From an uncultured Bacilli bacterium (GTDB taxonomy: Bacteria > Bacillota_I > Bacilli_A > RF39 > UBA660): a DNA stretch of 64,000 nucleotides. Both the position numbers and the translations under genes were made by a program. The notes under the pieces are model-generated. The model did no database searches. It saw nothing but the letters and a program-made list of their open reading frames with translations, and had not been told where the DNA came from. Of the stretch, positions 52,745 to 60,049 are shown piece by piece (positions within the stretch are counted from its first letter, which is position 1; every line of letters begins with the position of its first letter). The stretch is taken from positions 1 through 64,000 of the forward strand of contig CAKPMY010000005.1 of NCBI GenBank assembly GCA_934168245.1. Reading direction: 5' to 3'.

Positions 52745-55357
52745 CTACTTAGCCTCGTACCAATTATTACCAACTTCAATATCTACTTTCAATGGTACAT
52801 CTATTTTAAATGTATTTTCCATTATATCTCTAACTATCTCTTTTACTTCATTAAGTTCACTATCTAAAACATTAAACACAAGTTCATCGTGTACTTGAAT
52901 TAACATTTTACTCTTTAAACCACGTTTCTTAAACTCTCTAAATATTTCAACCATAGCCTTCTTTAATATATCAGCAGCTGTACCTTGAATAGGTGTATTT
53001 AAAGCCATTCTTTCTCCTGAAGACCGTATCATATAATTCTTATTTTTTAACTCTTCTATTACTCTTTTCCTATTCATTAAAGTTCTAACATATCCATTAG
53101 CGTAAGCATCTGCTATCTCCTTAGCCTGAAAATCTCTAATACCTGGATAAGTTTCCAAATAATCATCAATAAACTTCTTAGCTGTCTTAACATCTATTCC
53201 TAAATCTTCAGATAATCCAAAACTACTAATTCCATATAAAATACCAAAGTTAACTGCTTTAGCCGTTCTTCTCATATCTTTAGTAACTTTATCTATATCA
53301 ACTTTAAATATATCAGCCGCCGTTCTAGCATGTATATCCTCTTCATGTATAAAAGCATTAATCAAATTAGTAGCCTTAGACATAGAAGCAAATATTCTAA
53401 GTTCAACTTGTGAATAATCACTTGATAACATCTTAGAGTCTTGATCTGGTATAAATGCCTTTCTAATTAAGGCTGAATATTCAGATCTAGCCGGTATATT
53501 TTGTAAATTAGGACTAATACTAGAAAGTCTTCCTGTTCTAGTTAAAGTCTGTGTAAAGATAGTATGGATTCTACCATCTTCTCTTACTTCTTCTTTTAGT
53601 CCTACCGCATAATTTGTATATAATTTAGCAAATGTTCTATATTCTAATATTTTCTCTACTATAGGATGAACAAATACAATCTTATCTAAAATATCTTTAC
53701 TTGTCGAATACTTATTATCTTTAACTTTTTTAGGATAAGGAATGGCTAAATCTTCAAATAAAACTTTAGCCAGTTGTGCCGGAGACATAATATTAAACTT
53801 AACTCCCGCAAGATCATATATTTCTTGTTCTTTATTCTTTAATTGCTCAGCAAGTTCTTCTTCTACTTTACTTAAATAAGGTACATCTACTTTTACTCCT
53901 GTAATTTCCATGTCTGCTAAAACTTCTGTTAATGGCAGCTCAATATTCGTAAATAGATCAAGTTCTCCATCTTCACTCAATTCACTAAGTATCTTCTCTC
54001 TTGTTTCATAAATAAACTTAGCCTTTCTAATACAAATATCTCTTAAAGTATCTTCACTAACTTCTATCGGTCTCTTATCTGTACCATATACATCTTCATA
54101 AACAGGTAATTGATAATCAAAACTTTTAGCCACAAAACTAATATCATCCTTAACTACATAATCAAGTAAATAAGTAGCAATCATTGTATCAAAATAAACA
54201 TTCTTAAACTTAACTCCATACTTATTTAAAACAACTAAACTCTTCTTATAATCATATGTGTATTTACAACAATCCATTTCAAATAAATATTTATATTTAT
54301 CTATTTCCTCTCTACTTATAAAATATCCATTCTCCCCATCATAAATACCAATACCTAATACTTCACTCTTACTATATATAGATCCTCTAGTTTCTAAATA
54401 AAAAGCATAATCTCTTTCTTTAAACTCATTAATATTTCCTATTGTAATCTCTTCTTCTACTTTAGCTTCTTCTCTTTTTGAAGGAACACCAGTATCTAAA
54501 CTTAGTTTTCTAAGCAATGAATGAAACTCTAACTCTTCCAATATACTTACAAGTTTCTCATTATTTACAAAGTTATATTTACAATCTTCCAAAGTAAAAT
54601 CTAAAGGTACTTGTCTATATATAGTTGCTAAATCATAACTCATATAAGCATTATCTTTATCATTGATTAATTTCTCCTTAGTTTTACCAGTAACTGAATC
54701 TATATTTGCATATAAATTGTCTAAAGTTCCATACTTAACAAGTAAACTAATTGCTGTCTTTTCCCCTATTCCTTTAACTCCTGGTATATGATCACTAGCA
54801 TCTCCCATAAGTGCTTTTAAATCTACCATCCTAGCCGGTTCTACTTGATAAGTTTTCATAAACTCATCTCTATCCATCATTATATGTCCAGATGTCTTTA
54901 ATAATTTAACAGTAACTTCATCACTAATAAGTTGTAATAAATCTTTATCGCTACTAACAATAGTTGCAATAAATTCATCCTCTTCATCAACTATTCTAGC
55001 AAGTGTCCCAATAATATCATCAGCCTCATAATTATCTATTTCAAAATGTTTAATACCTAAAGCATCTAAGACTTCTTTAGCCTTTGGAAATTGTTGCTTT
55101 AACTCATCTGGTACTTCCACTCTTCCAGCCTTATATTCTAAATACTTATCATGTCTAAAAGTTTTCCCTTTATCAAATGCTACCAATATATAACTTGGTT
55201 CTTCTTCTTTTATAATTTTATTCATCATATTAATAAAACCATATAATGCATTAGTAGGAAAACCTTTAGAATTTCTCATAATAACGCCTTGATAAGCCGT
55301 AGCATAAAAACTTCTAAATAATAAATTGTTTCCATCTACCAAAATAATCTTTTTCAT
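52745..55357 (-). CDS. polA: DNA polymerase I
   Basis: An 870-residue enzyme. The 5'-3' exonuclease is at 1-290 (LVDGNNLLFRSFYA, GDASDHIPGVKGIG). The middle exonuclease-like domain lacks the DxE metal residues (YLETRGSIYS where DTET is expected), so no proofreading is expected, as in Bacillus Pol I. The polymerase domain has motif A DYSQVELRIFA, motif B RRTAKAVNFGILYGIS and motif C VHDELVFN. It fills gaps in repair and removes primers. A GGTGAT SD precedes the ATG. It may share control with the divergent SOS region 50 bases upstream. Confidence 0.96.
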   Translation of the reverse strand: MKKIILVDGNNLLFRSFYATAYQGVIMRNSKGFPTNALYGFINMMNKIIKEEEPSYILVAFDKGKTFRHDKYLEYKAGRVEVPDELKQQFPKAKEVLDALGIKHFEIDNYEADDIIGTLARIVDEEDEFIATIVSSDKDLLQLISDEVTVKLLKTSGHIMMDRDEFMKTYQVEPARMVDLKALMGDASDHIPGVKGIGEKTAISLLVKYGTLDNLYANIDSVTGKTKEKLINDKDNAYMSYDLATIYRQVPLDFTLEDCKYNFVNNEKLVSILEELEFHSLLRKLSLDTGVPSKREEAKVEEEITIGNINEFKERDYAFYLETRGSIYSKSEVLGIGIYDGENGYFISREEIDKYKYLFEMDCCKYTYDYKKSLVVLNKYGVKFKNVYFDTMIATYLLDYVVKDDISFVAKSFDYQLPVYEDVYGTDKRPIEVSEDTLRDICIRKAKFIYETREKILSELSEDGELDLFTNIELPLTEVLADMEITGVKVDVPYLSKVEEELAEQLKNKEQEIYDLAGVKFNIMSPAQLAKVLFEDLAIPYPKKVKDNKYSTSKDILDKIVFVHPIVEKILEYRTFAKLYTNYAVGLKEEVREDGRIHTIFTQTLTRTGRLSSISPNLQNIPARSEYSALIRKAFIPDQDSKMLSSDYSQVELRIFASMSKATNLINAFIHEEDIHARTAADIFKVDIDKVTKDMRRTAKAVNFGILYGISSFGLSEDLGIDVKTAKKFIDDYLETYPGIRDFQAKEIADAYANGYVRTLMNRKRVIEELKNKNYMIRSSGERMALNTPIQGTAADILKKAMVEIFREFKKRGLKSKMLIQVHDELVFNVLDSELNEVKEIVRDIMENTFKIDVPLKVDIEVGNNWYEAK

Positions 55358-55406
55358 AATATCACCTATAACTTAGTATATCACAAACTCTAATTATTTT
55401 TCTATT

Positions 55407-55556
55407 CTACTTGTCAATATTTGTACAACTAACTGTCTCGTTATAAGTATTCTCCAATCTCTTCAAATGATCAGCAGCCATAAATAAACATAATGTTATA
55501 AAACAATATATCGCTAATATAATCAATCCCTTTCTTAAATCAAATTTTATTGTCAT
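55407..55556 (-). CDS. 49-residue membrane peptide, predicted SOS-induced
   Basis: A small ORF beginning MTIKFDLRKGLIILAIYCF. Residues 10-28 form one membrane helix, then a short outer tail (HLKRLENTYNETVSC). A good SD (GGAGTGAT) precedes the ATG. The promoter TTGACA-17-TATAAT at 55613-55585 carries a near-perfect LexA box in the spacer, and lexA is divergent. In Bacillus the gene opposite lexA is yneA, a single-helix SOS division inhibitor with a LysM domain; here there is no LysM. By place and size this could be a reduced functional counterpart. It also lies just upstream of polA. Confidence 0.7.
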   Translation of the reverse strand: MTIKFDLRKGLIILAIYCFITLCLFMAADHLKRLENTYNETVSCTNIDK

Positions 55557-55584
55557 ACTAATCACTCCTCTCACTTACAAGACC

Positions 55585-55613
55585 ATTATATATCGTACAG
55601 TTGTTCGTGTCAA
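55585..55613 (-). promoter_or_regulatory. LexA-regulated promoter of the 49-residue peptide
   Basis: TTGACA (55613-55608), exactly 17 bases, TATAAT (55590-55585): a consensus promoter. The spacer is filled by a LexA box. Confidence 0.8.
55594..55607. promoter_or_regulatory. LexA (SOS) box 1
   Basis: CGTACAGTTGTTCG matches the Bacillus box CGAAC-N4-GTTCG with one mismatch. It lies between -35 and -10 of the membrane peptide gene. Confidence 0.75.
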
Positions 55614-55622
55614 TATATAAAT

Positions 55623-55636
55623 AAAACATTTGTTTG
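55623..55636. promoter_or_regulatory. LexA (SOS) box 2
   Basis: AAAACATTTGTTTG keeps the AAC-N4-GTT core and overlaps the TTGACA (55634-55639) -35 box of lexA, consistent with autorepression. Confidence 0.6.
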
Positions 55637-55662
55637 ACATTTTACACATATAATGATAAACT
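55634..55662 (+). promoter_or_regulatory. Promoter of lexA
   Basis: TTGACA (55634-55639), 17 bases, TAAACT (55657-55662). The SD AAAGGAGTGAT follows. Confidence 0.65.
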
Positions 55663-55684
55663 AGTTTCATAAAGGAGTGATTAT

Positions 55685-56302
55685 ATGGAAAAATTAACTG
55701 CTCGTCAAGAATATATATTACAAGTAATTAAAAAATTAGTTGCTAAAAATGGTTACCCACCAACTGTTAGAGAAATTGGAACAATGGCTCATCTTAACTC
55801 TCCGGCAACAACTCATTTTCATCTAACAAAATTAGAAGAAAAAGGTTACATCAAAAAAGGTAGCAGTAAAAATAGAACTATTGAAATTTTAGTACCAAAC
55901 GAGTACATTGAAAAGGAAGAAAATGTTGTTGAAGTTCCCCTACTTGGTAAAGTTACAGCCGGTACTCCAATCGAAGCAATCGAAACACCTGATGAATATT
56001 TTTCTCTACCTGCAAACTTAATTAATCCTAAAAAAGAAACTTTTACTTTAAAAGTATCCGGTGAATCAATGATAAATATTGGCATTTATGATGGCGACAT
56101 CTTAATAGTTGAAAGACAAAATACTGCTAACAACGGTGACACTGTAGTAGCCATGAACAGTGACAATGAAGTAACTGTAAAAACTTTCTATAAAGAAAAA
56201 GATCATTTTAGGTTGCAACCAGAAAATGATACTATGGAACCAATTATTCTAAAAGAAGTAACTATCCTAGGTAAAGCCGTAGGTCTATATCGTAGATTCT
56301 AA
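55685..56302 (+). CDS. lexA: LexA repressor
   Basis: A 205-residue SOS repressor. Winged-helix DNA-binding domain at 1-65 (GYPPTVREIGTMAHLNSPATTHFHL), then the self-cleavage domain with the scissile Ala92-Gly93 (VTAGTP), nucleophile Ser128 (SGESMINIGIYDGD) and Lys166 (NEVTVKTF). RecA filaments trigger cleavage. Two LexA boxes lie in the 130-base divergent gap. A two-way terminator follows. Confidence 0.96.
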   Translation: MEKLTARQEYILQVIKKLVAKNGYPPTVREIGTMAHLNSPATTHFHLTKLEEKGYIKKGSSKNRTIEILVPNEYIEKEENVVEVPLLGKVTAGTPIEAIETPDEYFSLPANLINPKKETFTLKVSGESMINIGIYDGDILIVERQNTANNGDTVVAMNSDNEVTVKTFYKEKDHFRLQPENDTMEPIILKEVTILGKAVGLYRRF

Positions 56303-56305
56303 AAG

Positions 56306-56337
56306 AAAAAAGTCAGAAACTTAATTCTGACTTTTTT
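56306..56337. terminator. Bidirectional terminator after lexA
   Basis: AAAAAGTCAGAA (56306-56317) pairs with TTCTGACTTTTT (56325 on), with A- and T-runs on both sides. It serves lexA and the convergent tcdA. Confidence 0.85.
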
Positions 56338-56349
56338 ATTGTCTTAATC

Positions 56350-57036
56350 TTAAACTTCACCAATAAATTGTCTAACTATATAACTAGCAATCAATAATCC
56401 AGCCGAACTAGGTACGAAAGCACTAGAACCTGGTGTCCTATCTCCTGTCTTAATAGGTAACTCTCTAGAAGATAATACCATTACTTTACTTGTAATCTTA
56501 TTATCTTTTACATATTTTCTAACAATTCTAGCCAACGGATCATTAACAGTCTTTCTAATATCAACAACCTCTAACATACTAGGGTCTAACTTATTACCAG
56601 TACCCATACAAGAGATAAATTTCTTATTTTCTTTCAAACACCTATCTATTACTGCCAACTTCGTACTAACCGTATCACAAGCATCAACTAAATAATCAAA
56701 CTGATATTCAAATAATTCATCTAAATTATCTTTATCAATAAACTTATCACTCTTAATAACTTCAACCAAACTATTTATATCTTTAATTCGACTCCCTATT
56801 ACATCTACTTTTTTCTTTCCAATACTACTTTCTGTCGCAATTATCTGTCTATTAATATTAGTCTCATCAACTACATCCTTATCAACAACAATAATCCTTC
56901 CAATACCAGATCTTACTAGTCCTTCAACAACGTATCCTCCAACACCACCAACACCAAGTACTAAAACACTCTTCTTTCCAAGATAATCAACACTATTTTC
57001 TCCAACTATCTTTTTAAATCTATCAAACTTATGCAC
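56350..57036 (-). CDS. tcdA: tRNA threonylcarbamoyladenosine dehydratase
   Basis: About 228 residues of the E1-like ThiF/MoeB family. It has VLVLGVGGVGGYVVEGLVRSGIG (ATP loop), VDKDVVDETNINRQI and FLVDACDTVSTKLAVI. TcdA (YgdL/YrvM) cyclises t6A37 in tRNA to ct6A. The start is set at a GTG (57036) overlapping the upstream stop codon (GTGCATAAG), giving the usual M-H-K-F-D-R-F start; the ATG at 57060 is possible too. It lies near aspS and a 6S-like RNA, as in Bacillus yrvM. Confidence 0.92.
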   Translation of the reverse strand: MHKFDRFKKIVGENSVDYLGKKSVLVLGVGGVGGYVVEGLVRSGIGRIIVVDKDVVDETNINRQIIATESSIGKKKVDVIGSRIKDINSLVEVIKSDKFIDKDNLDELFEYQFDYLVDACDTVSTKLAVIDRCLKENKKFISCMGTGNKLDPSMLEVVDIRKTVNDPLARIVRKYVKDNKITSKVMVLSSRELPIKTGDRTPGSSAFVPSSAGLLIASYIVRQFIGEV

Positions 57037-57838
57037 TCTTTTTACTCTCCCACTTCTCATCTTTTTTAACTAACTGTCTATTTTTCTGTGACTCTGACTG
57101 TATCAAATCCAAAGGTTTTCCATAAACCAATTTACTAACATAAGTCATTTTCGCATATAAATCTCTATTCTCTTCTGCCATATTATAATACTTATTCAAA
57201 CTCTTCATATCCCTAGTATGAATCTTCCCAAAACTTGCTAAAACCTGTTGCATTGTCTCCTCTAGCACTGTCGCTTCACTAACAACAGTACAGTCAAAAC
57301 TTCTAAGGAATTCAAGTGTCTCTATCATATCCATAAGACCATTTTCTATAAATAACTTTTTCCAACTATTAGTTGGATTAGAAGTAACAATACTCTTAAG
57401 TCTAGAAATTTTAATATCAGAAAATACTTCTCCAAACCCTATCTCTTCAAATGATAAATACTTACCCTTGCTTACTCCCGGTAATTCTTTCTCTAAATCT
57501 AAAATAGTTCTAATATATAACATATCTGTTACCCTATTAATCTTTCTAGGTGAAACTCCTACATCATATACATCATAATTCTTACTATTACTTCTATTCT
57601 TAGTAGTAACTAAAATACTTCTTCTATATAAAATAGAATTATTTCTAATAAATTCAATAATATTTTTCTTATCTTTAGAATCATAAAATGCCGAAGTATT
57701 AAAACTCTTACCACCAACTATAATATCACTAGGTAAAGTATTTTCTAATTCTACATCAGTTCTTATTTTAACTGCATCCTTATAACTAACTTTTACATTT
57801 AAAACTCTATTCCTATTAATAATTGGTAAAATTAACAT
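57029..57838 (-). CDS. Unknown 269-residue protein upstream of tcdA
   Basis: A soluble, mixed-charge protein without signal or membrane segment. It begins MLILPIINRNRVLNVKVSY. It has internal blocks like LPSDIIVGGKSFNTSAFYDSK, VYDVGVSPRKINRVTDMLYI and a helical second half with FLRSFDCTVVSEATVLEETMQQV. I do not recognise a family. The start at 57838 has GAGGTGAT upstream. A promoter (TTGTTT-17-TATAAT) lies just before it, after the 6S-like RNA. It overlaps tcdA by eight bases and is coupled to it, so a tRNA- or RNA-linked role is a guess from context only. Confidence 0.7.
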   Translation of the reverse strand: MLILPIINRNRVLNVKVSYKDAVKIRTDVELENTLPSDIIVGGKSFNTSAFYDSKDKKNIIEFIRNNSILYRRSILVTTKNRSNSKNYDVYDVGVSPRKINRVTDMLYIRTILDLEKELPGVSKGKYLSFEEIGFGEVFSDIKISRLKSIVTSNPTNSWKKLFIENGLMDMIETLEFLRSFDCTVVSEATVLEETMQQVLASFGKIHTRDMKSLNKYYNMAEENRDLYAKMTYVSKLVYGKPLDLIQSESQKNRQLVKKDEKWESKKSA

Positions 57839-57889
57839 TCTAATCACCTCGTATGGCTTATTATACCATAAAAAGTCTATTCAAACAAC

Positions 57890-58073
57890 AAAAAAAGTCA
57901 GACCAGAGCGTCCTAACAAACGATAAAACCTGTTCTTTCGTCCAGGTGGGTGTTCTTACGTTATTTTTAGGATTCCTATATAAATACAGGCCTTCAACAC
58001 CAATAACAGATCAGAACTCCCGTATCGTCACTTTAGTCGGTTTTAAAAGTGCCGGTGTCGCATCCATCTGACA
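57890..58073 (-). ncRNA. ssrS: 6S RNA candidate
   Basis: A ~184-base segment that is less AT-rich than its surroundings and encodes no good protein. Its ends pair (5' GTCAGA with 3' TCTGAC, then GCG with CGC after an internal loop) and a T-run ends it. A promoter TTGTGT-18-TACAAT starts it near 58073. Internal hairpins are CACUUU/AAAGUG on one side, ACCUG/CAGGU on the other, and a long apical arm GUUCU/AGAAC with GUUAUU/AAUAAC. Two-sided closure around a large bubble is the 6S form, which traps sigma-A RNA polymerase. In B. subtilis 6S-1 lies by yrvM (tcdA) and aspS, as here. Confidence 0.65.
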
Positions 58074-58078
58074 CTTAT

Positions 58079-58107
58079 ATTGTACCATATCAAGAAAAAC
58101 TAACACA
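58079..58107 (-). promoter_or_regulatory. Promoter of the 6S-like RNA
   Basis: TTGTGT, 18-base spacer, TACAAT (58084-58079) on the minus strand, about six bases before the first paired base. Confidence 0.55.
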
Positions 58108-58123
58108 AGATATTTTCACTAAA

Positions 58124-58152
58124 TTGACACTTCATTTTCTAAATTTTAATCT
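58124..58152 (+). promoter_or_regulatory. Promoter of the alpha/beta hydrolase gene
   Basis: TTGACA (58124-58129), 17 bases, TAATCT (58147-58152). Confidence 0.55.
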
Positions 58153-58216
58153 TTATAAATATAAGATACCAGCACTAATTTTACACTCTAACATACATTA
58201 CTATAGGTGAATGTAT

Positions 58217-58987
58217 ATGTATTTTAATACTAAAAATGCATCGATTTATTATGAAAAGTATGGTACCAAAGACAAAGTAATTTTAATCCTCCCTGGCTGG
58301 GGAAATACTCGAACAACTTTTACAAACATAATAAACTTTTTCAAAGAAGATTACACCATTTACATAATAGATTATCCTGGCTTTGGCAATAGTCCCATCC
58401 CTGATACTGAATTAACAATCTACGACTACACAAATATAATTCGTGATTTTCTAGAAGAAAATAATATAATAAACCCAATCATTATAGCTCACTCCTTCGG
58501 TGGCAGAATCACTACTCTTCTCTCAGGTTACTACAAAGAAAAAATAGATAAAATCATCTATATAGATGCAGCCTCTATCAAGCCTAAAAAGACATTAAAA
58601 AGATTTATAAAAGAAAAGACCTACAAACTTCTAAAAAAACTAATCAAACTCTTTCCAAAACTAAAACAAGAATACTACAATCAAAAACTTCTCAAAATAT
58701 TTGCCTCATCCGACTACCAAAATCTACCTAAAAGCATGCATAAAACATTTCAAAATATTGTTAACGAAAACCTCGTATATTATCTCAAAAATATCGAAAG
58801 TGAAGTATTACTATTATGGGGCAAATTAGATGATACCACTCCTTTAAAAGATGGTTATAAAATGAACAATCTAATTAAAGATTCCGCTCTAATAATCTTT
58901 CCTAAAGGAAACCATTTCTCATACTTACAATATCCCTATCTAACAAATCAAATAATACTAGAATTCATAAAAGAACCAAAAAAATAA
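58217..58987 (+). CDS. Alpha/beta hydrolase
   Basis: About 256 residues. Oxyanion region LILPGWGNTRTTF, DYPGFGNSP, nucleophile elbow AHSFGGR with Ser, then a late Asp (LLWGKLDDTTP) and His (PKGNHFSYLQYP): a complete triad. A lid region (about 110-160, rich in Lys) is present. The substrate is unknown; relatives are esterases or C-C hydrolases. The ATG at 58217 is chosen since AGGTGA ends six bases before it; the ATG at 58211 touches the SD. Confidence 0.88.
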   Translation: MYFNTKNASIYYEKYGTKDKVILILPGWGNTRTTFTNIINFFKEDYTIYIIDYPGFGNSPIPDTELTIYDYTNIIRDFLEENNIINPIIIAHSFGGRITTLLSGYYKEKIDKIIYIDAASIKPKKTLKRFIKEKTYKLLKKLIKLFPKLKQEYYNQKLLKIFASSDYQNLPKSMHKTFQNIVNENLVYYLKNIESEVLLLWGKLDDTTPLKDGYKMNNLIKDSALIIFPKGNHFSYLQYPYLTNQIILEFIKEPKK

Positions 58988-59009
58988 AGTCAACTATCTG
59001 GCTTTATTT
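58982..59009 (+). terminator. Terminator of the hydrolase gene
   Basis: AAATAAAG (58982-58989) pairs with CTTTATTT (59002-59009), followed by Ts. The stop codon is in the 5' arm. Confidence 0.75.
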
Positions 59010-59081
59010 TTTTCATCATAAATCATAATCTATATTCGACTCAAGCAAACTTCCTCATCCGACTCAAGCAACAGACTATTT

Positions 59082-59954
59082 CTAGTCTTCTCCTTTCACA
59101 TCATCATTATCTAATCTAACAGAAATAGTTCCATGATAATGTACTCCAGTATTCTTAAGATAAGTATCACTAACCCAACATTTAATTACATAAGTTCTAC
59201 TCTCTTTAGGTCCTAACTCTCCAGAAATAATACTATCTTCTTCATTATCACTAAGTACTAAAATCTTTCGATCATTAACTATATACTTAATAAATTGTCT
59301 ATCAACTACTTTATCACTGCATCCATCAAAAGAAACCATTTCTTTATCATCTAAAATAAATATATTAAACTTTGTCTTTTCATCAGCCGAATTATACAAT
59401 CTAACCGTATAAGTCTTTGTCTTAAGTCCTTCCTTATCACTTATTGGTAAAACATCAACTAAACTAATTACATCTCCCAAACCATTATCAGTCTCATTAA
59501 ATTCATAATATAATCTACCAATTTTAAAAGTTGGTTTAACCGAAGAGTTCTGTATTGCCGAAAATACAAAGTACGAACAAACTAAAAATACTGTCAGAAT
59601 AACACATACCGAAATAATCGTATATTTACGTTCATTAGCCTTTATCTTTAAAATAACATGATCGATTTGTGTTGAAGAATATTTTTTTATATCAGCCTGA
59701 GTAAGACTTTTCTTAGTTTTTTTACTCTTCTTCGTATCTTTATCCTTTTTTATCTTTTTATTACCAAGGCTTGTCTTTTCTGCTTTCTTCTCTACCGTAC
59801 TATCTTTCGTAGTTTTACTAGTCTTCTCACTCTCGCTCAAATCTTTACTATTTTTTTCTAAGTGTTCTTCACTAATATCACTATCGTTCTTCAATAAAGC
59901 ATCATCTATTTGGCTACTACTAAGTTTTTTCTTTTTACTTTCTCTTTTTTCCAT
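59082..59954 (-). CDS. Lysine-rich bitopic membrane protein, unknown
   Basis: About 290 residues. The first 105 are cytoplasmic, dominated by Lys, Ser, Asp and Glu. One membrane helix (about 110-132, YTIISVCVILTVFLVCSYFVF) is followed by an outer domain of about 150 residues with two cysteines (DGCSDK, IKCWVSD). The motif SSxQID-x2-(I/L)-LK occurs twice, in SSSQIDDALLK near the start and SSTQIDHVILK just before the membrane. I do not recognise a family. The start at 59954 follows GGTGAAAAAT. Single gene. Confidence 0.7.
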   Translation of the reverse strand: MEKRESKKKKLSSSQIDDALLKNDSDISEEHLEKNSKDLSESEKTSKTTKDSTVEKKAEKTSLGNKKIKKDKDTKKSKKTKKSLTQADIKKYSSTQIDHVILKIKANERKYTIISVCVILTVFLVCSYFVFSAIQNSSVKPTFKIGRLYYEFNETDNGLGDVISLVDVLPISDKEGLKTKTYTVRLYNSADEKTKFNIFILDDKEMVSFDGCSDKVVDRQFIKYIVNDRKILVLSDNEEDSIISGELGPKESRTYVIKCWVSDTYLKNTGVHYHGTISVRLDNDDVKGED

Positions 59955-60021
59955 ATTTTTCACCATATCTTCATCTACTAAGAGTATATCATATTTTATA
60001 TAAAAACAATATATCTAGCCA

Positions 60022-60049
60022 AGAAAAAAGTTACGAGTTTACGTAACTT
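60022..60049 (-). terminator. Terminator of hisS-aspS
   Basis: AAGTTACG/CGTAACTT stem (60049-60042, 60035-60028) around a six-base loop, followed by TTTTTTC on the minus strand. The aspS stop codon overlaps its 5' arm. Confidence 0.8.

Noticed and set aside
52745..55357. Loss of proofreading residues in DNA polymerase I as a novelty
   Set aside because: Inactive middle exonuclease domains are normal for Bacillus-type Pol I.
57853..58071. 72-residue plus-strand frame
   Set aside because: It overlies the 6S-like RNA, has no SD, and its composition matches structured RNA rather than this genome's coding style.
59036..59072. CGACTCAAGCAA repeated twice
   Set aside because: A short direct repeat between genes with no matching structure or third copy; could be chance.
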